From Sarcina sp034439435 (lineage in GTDB: Bacteria; Bacillota; Clostridia; Clostridiales; Clostridiaceae), in the NCBI RefSeq assembly GCF_034439435.1, contig NZ_JAPCKJ010000004.1, forward strand, positions 186,001-250,000: DNA of 64,000 nucleotides, read 5' to 3'. This document shows, one piece after another, positions 26,810 through 33,767 of this stretch. A program made the translations under genes and the position numbers. Below the pieces are notes generated by a model. That model had not been told where the DNA came from. It saw only the letters and a list, made by a program, of their open reading frames with translations, and ran no database searches. Each line of letters begins with the position of its first letter. Within the stretch, counting starts at the first letter, position 1.

Positions 26810-26884
26810 TTGCAATTCATATTCTTTTATCTAAAAACTATAAATTATATATTACTTTTAAAATTAAAACTAATAAGTTTTTAG
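26810..26884 (+). CDS. Candidate leader peptide with strong ribosome site
   Basis: AGGAGGTG (26798-26805), one of the strongest Shine-Dalgarno sequences in the window, precedes TTG codons at 26807 and 26810. The frame encodes about 24 residues, MQFIFFYLKTINYILLLKLK plus LISF, then stops at 26882. It is strongly hydrophobic. It ends 48 bases before the signal peptidase gene, which itself lacks a good ribosome site. It may be a leader peptide, a tiny membrane peptide or a decayed gene start. Confidence 0.35.
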   Translation: MQFIFFYLKTINYILLLKLKLISF

Positions 26885-26932
26885 ATAAATTTGATAAAAT
26901 TCAATATAATATTTAAGGCAACATAATATTTT

Positions 26933-27475
26933 ATGAGTTCATTATCTGAAAGAAATGTATCTACTTTTAAAAAGAAATCATACTTAAGGATAAAGGATGT
27001 AATAATTTTTTTCATAGTTGTTTTTGGAGTTTCCTACTTTATAAATAATTATCTATTTTTTAAAGCATATATTCCTACTGGATCAATGAAACCAACAATA
27101 ATGGAAGAGGATGAAGTGCTTGTTAGTAAAATTTTTACTAGTGTAAATAGAGGTGATATATTTGTATTTAGTCATGAATCTTCTAAAGAACTACTTATAA
27201 AAAGAGTTATTGGTCTTCCTGGGGAAAAAGTTGAGATAAAAGATGGTATTGTGTACGTAAATGATATTTTAATTGATGAACCATACGTAAAAAATAATGA
27301 AATATTGAATAAAACTTTTAATGTTCCTCAAGGACATTATTTGTTTTTTGGAGATAACAGGGCACGTTCAGAAGATGCGAGGAAATGGGAAAATCCTTAT
27401 GTTCCCAAAAAAGATTTAGATGGAAAAGCCTTTTTTACTATATACCCAAGAGAAAGAATAGGCCTTTTAAAATAA
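26933..27475 (+). CDS. lepB: Signal peptidase I
   Basis: 180 residues, normal for Gram-positive SipS-type enzymes. One N-terminal transmembrane anchor (about 22-43), catalytic Ser51 in PTGSMKPTI and Lys90 in LIKRVIGLPGEKVEI, then GDNRARSEDARKW (box E). It removes signal peptides from secreted proteins at the outer face of the membrane. The ATG at 26933 is preceded only by a weak AAGGCAAC; the short frame just upstream may couple its translation. Its last codons form half of a terminator shared with the convergent gene. Confidence 0.92.
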   Translation: MSSLSERNVSTFKKKSYLRIKDVIIFFIVVFGVSYFINNYLFFKAYIPTGSMKPTIMEEDEVLVSKIFTSVNRGDIFVFSHESSKELLIKRVIGLPGEKVEIKDGIVYVNDILIDEPYVKNNEILNKTFNVPQGHYLFFGDNRARSEDARKWENPYVPKKDLDGKAFFTIYPRERIGLLK

Positions 27476-27485
27476 AAGGCCTATT
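27457..27485. terminator. Terminator built from the ends of two convergent genes
   Basis: AATAGGCCTTTT (27457-27468) and AAAAGGCCTATT (27474-27485) form a perfect 12-bp stem with loop AAAAT. The stem lies inside the last codons of the signal peptidase gene and the last codons of the opposing membrane-protein gene. Confidence 0.8.
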
Positions 27486-28008
27486 TCTCATTTATAAAAA
27501 TAATCATCATGCAAATCCCATAAATACTTAAAACTATCATTAAACCTGTAAATACTGACAATATTATTTTCATAGTATATATATATCTTGAATTTTTTTC
27601 TAAAGATTGATTTACACTATATTTTATTTCATCTATATAATTATTTACTTCTTCTTTTTGACTTTCTGTGAGTTTTGCTCCTTTGCTTTCATCCTGCTCT
27701 GATAATACATATTTCTGAACATCAGGAATAACTTCCTCAACATTATATCCCTTAGTATTTGCTAAGACATCTAAAGTCATCATTTCTTCAGGAGTTAAAG
27801 AATTATATTTATAATAAATTTGGGGAACTCCAACTAAATTCTTTTCTTTAATATAATCCCTATATACCTTTCCTCTTTTAACAACTTTAGAATTTATATC
27901 CCAGTTTGAATCAACATAATAAAGATTATAAACTCTAAAAGTTATAGGTACTAATAGTAAAAATAATAAAACTATTTTTGTTAATATGCCAAACTTTTTA
28001 TTTACCAT
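27481..28008 (-). CDS. Membrane protein of unknown function with two transmembrane helices
   Basis: 175 residues. A transmembrane helix near the N-terminus (about 7-24, ILTKIVLLFLLLVPITF), a charged external or cytosolic region (about 30-140), and a second helix (about 145-170). No family recognised. The start ATG 28008 follows GGAGG by 7 bases; the frame stays open 25 codons upstream through a hairpin and lacks another ribosome site. Its leader carries a terminator-like hairpin with a T run (28046-28075), suggesting attenuation. Confidence 0.7.
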   Translation of the reverse strand: MVNKKFGILTKIVLLFLLLVPITFRVYNLYYVDSNWDINSKVVKRGKVYRDYIKEKNLVGVPQIYYKYNSLTPEEMMTLDVLANTKGYNVEEVIPDVQKYVLSEQDESKGAKLTESQKEEVNNYIDEIKYSVNQSLEKNSRYIYTMKIILSVFTGLMIVLSIYGICMMIIFINEK

Positions 28009-28045
28009 AATAACGCCTCCATTAATTTTCAACATATAACAAAAA

Positions 28046-28075
28046 GTCCTATAAGCTAAGGGATACTTATAGGAC
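28046..28075 (-). terminator. Terminator-like hairpin in a 5' leader (possible attenuator)
   Basis: GTCCTATAAG and CTTATAGGAC form a perfect 10-bp stem with a 10-base loop; on the minus strand it is followed by TTTTT. It lies between the promoter at 28135-28163 and the start codon at 28008. Confidence 0.6.
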
Positions 28076-28134
28076 AAATGCATATATATATGAAATATAG
28101 GGAAATTAGGTTTATGCTTTAACCTGTTAACATT

Positions 28135-28163
28135 ATATTAACATATCGTTAAATAAATTTCAA
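28135..28163 (-). promoter_or_regulatory. Promoter upstream of the two-helix membrane protein
   Basis: Minus strand TTGAAA (28158-28163), 17-base spacer, TAATAT (28135-28140). It gives a leader of about 120 bases. Confidence 0.5.
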
Positions 28164-28316
28164 GTGTTTTTTCAAAAAATAAACATTTTTTGATTCTAAT
28201 CCCTTTATATTAATAAAATACCCTTGAAAACAACCTATTTTTCACCAAATTTAGAACTTTTTAAAGTTTATTATAATCTCTAAAATTTTAAATTATAACT
28301 TATTGTTCATAATATT

Positions 28317-28472
28317 CTAATTTATATGTGGACTTTGGAATCCTTCTCTCTTTACTGAATGTTTTTTAGCTGTTCTATTATGATTTTTGCCCTCTTCGCT
28401 TGTTATTGGAGTTTGAAAATTACACTTCTCCATTCTAGCGACCTTGTTATCTGGTTGACTATCCTTTGACAT
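28317..28472 (-). CDS. Small hydrophilic protein, unknown
   Basis: 51 residues from ATG 28472, which follows AAGGAGG at 7 bases. Product begins MSKDSQPDNKVARMEKCNFQ and ends KKHSVKREGFQSPHIN. It is polar and basic, without membrane segment and with one cysteine. The composition resembles small clostridial proteins seen near sporulation genes, but I cannot assign a family. It is in a region otherwise lacking genes. Confidence 0.65.
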   Translation of the reverse strand: MSKDSQPDNKVARMEKCNFQTPITSEEGKNHNRTAKKHSVKREGFQSPHIN

Positions 28473-28595
28473 AAGTAATCCTCCTTTTCAATTAAGTTTC
28501 ATTTTATTTTTCTCATAATAAGAAAATATTATTATGGTAAATAATGAAACCAATTTTCTTTAAAGATTACTCCTTTAAAAACGTATTTTGTGTAA

Positions 28596-29177
28596 TTAAA
28601 ATTTATACTTGTACTTATCTTTATAAAATATATCTGCAGAGTCTTTATAAACTCCTATTATTAAAACATCATCAAACCTTCTTAATTCCATAGCCTCTTG
28701 TGCTTCCATATCTAAATTTTCACTTTCTTCACACAAATAAGCTATAGCATATGCTTCTCTATCATTAAAAATAACAGTATCTAATATTACAGGAAACTTA
28801 ACTATATCCTCTCCTATTAAAATATCTACTGATCTAAAAGCATCTGAAATTTCCTTAGCACTTTCACCTCTATCTCTAGCCATATTTATAAACCAATTTT
28901 CATATTCTTCTATTGTTTTCTTAGGAGCCTCAAATTTTTTTAATGTTAAATCATTTTCAAAATAACTTTTCAAATCTTCTTTATTTATTTTAGTTTTATT
29001 ATTTCTAAACTGTTTGAATTTATCTTTAGACTGTATTGTTATATCTCTTTTTTCGTTTTCTTCAACCTCGATTTCATTATCAACAAAATTTATGACAATA
29101 TCACTTCCTTGTGATCCACAAGATATTAAATTAAATACTAAAAATATATTTAATAAAACTAGACTCAACTTTCTCAT
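28596..29177 (-). CDS. Lipoprotein of unknown function
   Basis: 193 residues. Signal MRKLSLVLLNIFLVFNLISC with lipobox ISC (Cys20), then a mixed acidic domain with no recognised motif (FNDREAYAIAYLCEESENLD, DDVLIIGVYKDSADIFYKDK). GAGGTGA precedes the ATG. Surface-anchored on the outer membrane leaflet. Monocistronic. Confidence 0.7.
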   Translation of the reverse strand: MRKLSLVLLNIFLVFNLISCGSQGSDIVINFVDNEIEVEENEKRDITIQSKDKFKQFRNNKTKINKEDLKSYFENDLTLKKFEAPKKTIEEYENWFINMARDRGESAKEISDAFRSVDILIGEDIVKFPVILDTVIFNDREAYAIAYLCEESENLDMEAQEAMELRRFDDVLIIGVYKDSADIFYKDKYKYKF

Positions 29178-29332
29178 AAATTCACCTCAGTCTATTTTTA
29201 CCTTTTTATCCAATGTTTATTCTCAACAAACTCTCTTATTAAATAAATATAAAACTTTTTATCATATCTTTTTTTCATTTTTATAAAATAAAATTTCATT
29301 TTTTGTTATACATATGAATTTTTATCCATAAA

Positions 29333-29360
29333 AAAGGAAGTATCAATTGATACTTCCTTT
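29333..29360. terminator. Perfect 28-base palindrome, terminator
   Basis: AAAGGAAGTATCAA and its exact complement with no spacer; minus-strand read-out ends in T residues. It can end transcripts coming from the GH125 gene. Confidence 0.7.
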
Positions 29361-29514
29361 GAAATATATGAATATATAAATTACTTAATTTAGATGATTA
29401 TTATTAAAAATTATAAATTTTATATTTTAAACAACAACGGAGATTAATATTCAAAGAATATAATACTTTAAAATAATCACTAAATAAGTTCAGGTGAACA
29501 AATTTATTATTTTG

Positions 29515-29640
29515 TCTCTGTTTTATATGAGTGTTGCTTTTTAGCTATCCTTCAGATCTAGCTTAATTTCGCAAAGTATTACCCATTAAGATGATCTTAC
29601 AGTTCTATCTAAAAATCAGCACAAGTTTAAAACATAGTTA
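29515..29640. repeat. Repeat family B, intermediate copy B5
   Basis: CTCTGTTTTATATGAGTGTT through TTTTTAGCTATCCTTCAG, AATTTCGCAAAGTAT, CATTAAGATGATCTTACAG to AAGTTTAAAACATAGTT. It keeps both outer thirds of full copy B8. The last base touches the stop codon of the GH125 gene. Confidence 0.75.
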
Positions 29641-30924
29641 TTATTTTCTATTTATAACTTTCTCATATATGAAATGTGAGAATAATGAGTTTGACCATGC
29701 AAACCAGTCTCTTGTAAATTGAGCTGGATCATCTACATGGAATCCTTCATGCATGTATCCAGTACCAGCATGAGTCTCTTTTAATAGTTTGATTAATGCA
29801 TCTATTTCTTCTTGATTATTTGTTGTTAATCCTTGCATTGATAAAGCTATATGCCAGATATATTGATCTGGAGTATGTGGACTTCCAATTCCTTTAGCAG
29901 CTTTTCCTTCGAAGAAGAATCTATTGTTTTTACTTAAGATGAATTTTCTAGTGTTTTGATAAACTTCATCTTCAATTCCTTTGTACTCTAGATAAGGAAT
30001 TGATAAAAGACTTGGTACGTTAGCATCATCCATGAAGTTATAGTTACCCATACCATCAGTTTCATATGCATAAACATCTCCGAAACCTTCTTTATAAACT
30101 TTTCCATGCTTTTCTATAGCATTGTCTATTTCTTCTCTTAAGCTATCAGCTTTTTCTTTAAGCTCTTCATCCTTGTAAACTTTCTCTGCAATTTCTGAAA
30201 TATATCTTAAGGCAACTACAGCGAACATATTAGCTGGAATTAAATAACCATATTCACAAGCATCATCACTTGGTCTAAATCCTGACCATGTCATTCCTGT
30301 ATACTCTACTGGAGTTCCTAAACCTTCATGACTTAATGTATCAGTTACTGAACAATTTAATCTTTGGAAACTATAATCTGATTTTTCTCTATGATATTGC
30401 TCAACTCTCCAAAGATCTATTATCATATTGAAAGCTTTCTTGATATCTTCATTGAAGAAAGTCTCATCTCCTGATTCTTTCCAGTATTTATGTATTAATC
30501 TAACTGGATAACAAAGTGAATCTATTTCATATTTTCTTTCCCAAACCCATGGACTGTCCTTAGTTATATCATTATCCCACTTTTGTCCATTAGCCTCTTT
30601 ATTAAATGCATTTGCATATGGATCTATGAATATGCATTTTACTTGTCTATTTATTAATCCAGTAAAAATAGCTTTAAGCTCTGGATACTCATTAACAAAT
30701 GGTAAGTAATGCTCTACTTGAGATGTAGAATCTCTAAGCCACATTGCAGGAATATCTCCAGTGATTACAAAAGCATCTCCTTCTGAAACCTCTACAGTTG
30801 TATCCATTGTATTTATGAAACAATTATAAAATAATCCTTGCAATTCCTTATCGTCTATTTTAGTTGATAAATCTTTACCAATTTTTCTCACAATTTCTTT
30901 TAATTCATTAGTTGATAAACTCAT
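29641..30924 (-). CDS. Exo-alpha-1,6-mannosidase (GH125)
   Basis: 427 residues. The (alpha/alpha)6 GH125 pattern is clear: ITGDIPAMWLRDSTSQVEHY, SGFRPSDDACEYGYLIPANM with catalytic acid Asp220, and GTGYMHEGFHVDDP with base Glu393. These numbers equal those I recall for the characterised C. perfringens enzyme, which trims alpha-1,6-mannose without metal. There is no signal peptide, so it acts in the cytosol on imported mannosides from N-glycans, complementing extracellular GH85. ATG 30924 follows GGGGGTAAGGG; a TTG seven codons earlier overlaps that site. Repeat B5 touches the stop codon. Confidence 0.93.
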   Translation of the reverse strand: MSLSTNELKEIVRKIGKDLSTKIDDKELQGLFYNCFINTMDTTVEVSEGDAFVITGDIPAMWLRDSTSQVEHYLPFVNEYPELKAIFTGLINRQVKCIFIDPYANAFNKEANGQKWDNDITKDSPWVWERKYEIDSLCYPVRLIHKYWKESGDETFFNEDIKKAFNMIIDLWRVEQYHREKSDYSFQRLNCSVTDTLSHEGLGTPVEYTGMTWSGFRPSDDACEYGYLIPANMFAVVALRYISEIAEKVYKDEELKEKADSLREEIDNAIEKHGKVYKEGFGDVYAYETDGMGNYNFMDDANVPSLLSIPYLEYKGIEDEVYQNTRKFILSKNNRFFFEGKAAKGIGSPHTPDQYIWHIALSMQGLTTNNQEEIDALIKLLKETHAGTGYMHEGFHVDDPAQFTRDWFAWSNSLFSHFIYEKVINRK

Positions 30925-30957
30925 TTCCCTTACCCCCAAGTTCAAATATTTATTATT

Positions 30958-30996
30958 TAGCCATGTTCTAAATCAATACTTATTTAAAACAGTAAC
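30958..30996. repeat. Repeat family B, remnant B6
   Basis: AGCCATGTTCTAAATCAATA then CTTATTTAAAACAGTAAC: only the two outer ends fused together. It lies 33 bases upstream of the GH125 start codon, in its leader. Confidence 0.4.
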
Positions 30997-31034
30997 TTTT
31001 ATTTAAATGCTTTACTTTACAACTTAACTCAAAG

Positions 31035-31063
31035 TTGACTTAAGAATATCAAAAATATATAAA
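31035..31063 (+). promoter_or_regulatory. Possible plus-strand promoter
   Basis: TTGACT, 17-base spacer, TATAAA. Good spacing, but it is 258 bases upstream of the next plus-strand gene. Confidence 0.35.
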
Positions 31064-31320
31064 GCCTCCAATCAACTTCAGATACATTGTATACCATTTC
31101 ATCACTGTAATAAATATACTTTTTTAAAGTTCTTTATGTTTCTAAAATTTATCACCTAAATCTAGAAACTAGACAAAAACTAAAATATTATAAGTAATCA
31201 TATTTTTAAGAATCTATTAAATTCATCTACCACTACTACTAAACTCTAACTACTTCTAGTAGAATAACTTAAAAGCTCAGCTATATAATAAGGGATTTAC
31301 TTTAAAGGAGATTTTTATTT

Positions 31321-31617
31321 ATGAGAATTATTGAATATAGCTTAGAACCTGAAGCATATGGATCCAAAGGCGAGTTTGTAGATAAAAAAGGAACTGTTGC
31401 TGATTTAATATTAGATAATGGAATTCTTATGGGGTTACCCTTTGACAAGGTTATTCCTAAATTAAAAGTATTAAATAAAATATTATTAGATGGTGGTTGG
31501 CCTAGAAGTGGTTGGTGGACTCCTTTTGAAATTACTAAAGAAGAGTATGATGAATTGGTAATATACTTATTATCAATTCCATTAAATAGGCCATTTAGAG
31601 TAGAAAAAAGAGTCTAA
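31321..31617 (+). CDS. Conserved-looking protein of unknown function
   Basis: 98 residues: MRIIEYSLEPEAYGSKGEFV, then LILDNGILMGLPFDKVIPKL and a tryptophan-rich stretch DGGWPRSGWWTPFEITKEEY. Soluble, no signal peptide or cysteine. I recognise no family. AAAGGAG lies 10 bases before the ATG. It stands alone; repeat A6 starts 13 bases after its stop codon. Confidence 0.65.
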   Translation: MRIIEYSLEPEAYGSKGEFVDKKGTVADLILDNGILMGLPFDKVIPKLKVLNKILLDGGWPRSGWWTPFEITKEEYDELVIYLLSIPLNRPFRVEKRV

Positions 31618-31630
31618 TCATTAATTAAAT

Positions 31631-31879
31631 AAAGGGACCTGTATCAAAACAACTTTTTAATAAAACTTACAAATAGTATGAAGAGAATATCTAGATAAGC
31701 TTTAGAATTTAAGTTATTACGTAGAAGATATTGCGTTAAAAAGCTGAAATGTTCGACGCGAAGCTAGTTTTGAAGCTTTAGCAATCTCTTCGGAGTAATG
31801 ACTATAAATTCTTAGCGAAATCTAGTAGTTCTCGGAATATATTTGTAAGTTTTATTATTAAGTTTTGACACAGCCTCCT
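31631..31879. repeat. Repeat family A, full copy A6
   Basis: 249 bases. Ends AAAGGGACCTGTATCAAAAC and TTTTGACACAGCCTCC; arms AAAACTTACAAATAGTATGA and ATATTTGTAAGTTTT; core GCGTTAAAAAGCTGAAATGT...GAAGCTTTAGCAATCTC. Right end is 13 bases from the trmB stop codon. Confidence 0.85.
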
Positions 31880-31891
31880 ATAACTAAAATA

Positions 31892-32551
31892 CTATAATTT
31901 CTTAGCTATTAAGAATTTTATTTTTATTCCTTGTTTTGAGAACATTTCCTCATGTTCTGTTACTACATTATACTTATAATCACTATTATGTAAATCGCAA
32001 GTTATGTAAGTTATTTCAAAATTACATTCTTTGAAATACTCTAAAGACTCTTCAAAAAGATTATCATCGTCAGTTTTAAAGTGTATTTCACCACCATCAA
32101 CTAAGAAGTTTCTATAGTTTGTTAACTGTCTTGTATGAGTTAATCTTCTCTTCTTGTGTCTGTCTTTAGGCCATGGATTACAAAAGTTTATATAAATTCT
32201 TTCTATTTTATCATTATTGTCTAATATAGTGTCTATTAATGCTATTTCTTGAGGCATTAATTTAACATTATCTAAAGGTTGATTTTTTTCTTCATAAGCT
32301 TTTTCTATGTTTCTTTTAGCTAAAACAAGAACTTCATCCTTTATATCTATTGCTATGTAATTTATTTCTGGATGCTCTGAACCATGAACTGCCATGAATG
32401 TTCCTTTACCACATCCTAATTCTAAATATATTGGGTTTTCTGTATTTTTAAAAGTATTATTCCAATTTCCTTTGTTATCTTTTGGGTTAGCTACAAAGAA
32501 GTCACATGCTTCTAATTCTGGTCTAGCCCAAGGCTTTCTTCTCATTCTCAT
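31892..32551 (-). CDS. trmB: tRNA (guanosine(46)-N7)-methyltransferase
   Basis: 219 residues, the typical length. The SAM-binding motif I is YLELGCGKGTFM (about 41-52), followed by IAIDIKDEVLVLAKRN and the TrmB signature INFCNPWPKDRHKKRRLTHT. It methylates N7 of G46 in tRNA variable loops using SAM, in the cytosol. GGAGTG lies 8 bases before the ATG. Monocistronic; full repeat A6 follows its stop codon. Confidence 0.93.
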   Translation of the reverse strand: MRMRRKPWARPELEACDFFVANPKDNKGNWNNTFKNTENPIYLELGCGKGTFMAVHGSEHPEINYIAIDIKDEVLVLAKRNIEKAYEEKNQPLDNVKLMPQEIALIDTILDNNDKIERIYINFCNPWPKDRHKKRRLTHTRQLTNYRNFLVDGGEIHFKTDDDNLFEESLEYFKECNFEITYITCDLHNSDYKYNVVTEHEEMFSKQGIKIKFLIAKKL

Positions 32552-32762
32552 TTTTAATCCACTCCATTGTTTAGTTTCAGAATTATTATACAGATTTATA
32601 GGAAGTATATCAACCTTAGTATTTATCTAAATATTTGAAAATTAGTACATATTATTATTAAAGTTCCTATAGATATTTTCTGACTCTCAAAAAATTTATT
32701 AACACATTATCACTAAGGCCAATATTATAATATTATGATTAATTTTGTTGGAGAGTATTTTT

Positions 32763-33419
32763 ATGTCACTGATTAAAGAATGTACTGCCTGTAAAAAAAG
32801 AGGTATATTTTTAAAACTAAATAATGGACTGTGTATAGACTGCTCAAATGAACTGAAATATTTAGAACATCAATATTACTATTTAGAATCTATACTAAGA
32901 GAAAATTTAACTGTGGCTGAACCTAATAAAATAGTTGAAAAAGCAAATTTAATTTTAAATAACTTAGAAAAATTTCAAAATACTTATACCTCAATAGAAA
33001 AAGATATATGTTTAGAAGTTATATCTCTTATGAATCAACAAACTCAAATACCAAAAGATACTTCTGAATCAGAACCAATTTCTATGAATTCTATAATATA
33101 TACAGATAAAAACTTTGATTCATCTGAAATTATTTTAGAAACCTTACCTAAGGATGATTTATTAGAATATGAAAATATTACTAAAGATGAAGAAGATATT
33201 CATGAAGATATAACTCATGAAATTCCAGAAAATATTTCTCCATCCTTAGAGGAAGAAACTAACAACGTTCTAAACTCTGATGAACTTCCTCCAAGCATTG
33301 TTTCAGATGAAAATTTAAACGAAGAACCTAATTCTAAAAATGAAGATTCCGCTATTACTTCACAATCAGAAACTATTGAGAACTCTGAAGAAACCAATCA
33401 AACTGAAGCTCCTGCTTAA
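32763..33419 (+). CDS. Zinc-ribbon protein with long acidic tail, unknown
   Basis: 218 residues. The N-terminal 30 residues hold Cys7-X2-Cys10 and Cys24-X2-Cys27 (ECTACKKRG, GLCIDCSNE), a small zinc ribbon. Next comes a helical stretch (about 30-95), then a long low-complexity tail rich in Glu, Ser, Thr and Asn (ENISPSLEEETNNVLNSDEL and onward). The tail looks disordered. No family assigned. ATG 32763 follows GGAGAG by 7 bases; a TTG six codons earlier overlaps it. A strong terminator follows. Confidence 0.7.
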   Translation: MSLIKECTACKKRGIFLKLNNGLCIDCSNELKYLEHQYYYLESILRENLTVAEPNKIVEKANLILNNLEKFQNTYTSIEKDICLEVISLMNQQTQIPKDTSESEPISMNSIIYTDKNFDSSEIILETLPKDDLLEYENITKDEEDIHEDITHEIPENISPSLEEETNNVLNSDELPPSIVSDENLNEEPNSKNEDSAITSQSETIENSEETNQTEAPA

Positions 33420-33586
33420 TTAAAGAATTTACTAAAAACCAAAAAAATTCTAACTCTCAATCTATATATAATGATAAAATCAATAAAAAATTTTTAAAAA
33501 AACTTTTTCTACTCATTCTGAAATTCTAAAAATCATATTTAAAAAATAAATTAAGCGAATAAAATATTTGTTCTAAATACATGGAA

Positions 33587-33625
33587 AATAACCCAATTGA
33601 AGTTTTAACTCTCAATTGGGTTATT
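33587..33625. terminator. Terminator after the zinc-ribbon gene
   Basis: AATAACCCAATTGA pairs perfectly with TCAATTGGGTTATT over an 11-base loop. Confidence 0.85.
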
Positions 33626-33650
33626 CCTATCTTAATAATATTTTATTTTA

Positions 33651-33745
33651 AAGCTATGTTTTATTTAAGTGTTTATTTTCAGATATTCCCTCAGACCTAA
33701 CTTACAGTTCTATCTGAAAATCAACACTAGTTTAAAATATAGCCT
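33651..33745. repeat. Repeat family B, short copy B7
   Basis: AAGCTATGTTTTATTTAAGT, CAGACCTAACTTACAGTTCT, ATCTGAAAATCAACACTAGT, TTAAAATATAGCCT. The two outer thirds are joined directly, with the core deleted. It lies 23 bases from the helicase-nuclease stop codon. Confidence 0.75.
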
Positions 33746-33767
33746 ATTTTAATTATTGAAATGAAGC

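Noticed and set aside
31035..31063. Strong plus-strand promoter as start of an unannotated RNA
   Set aside because: Good boxes, but no stable structure or terminator before the gene at 31321; kept only as a low-confidence promoter.
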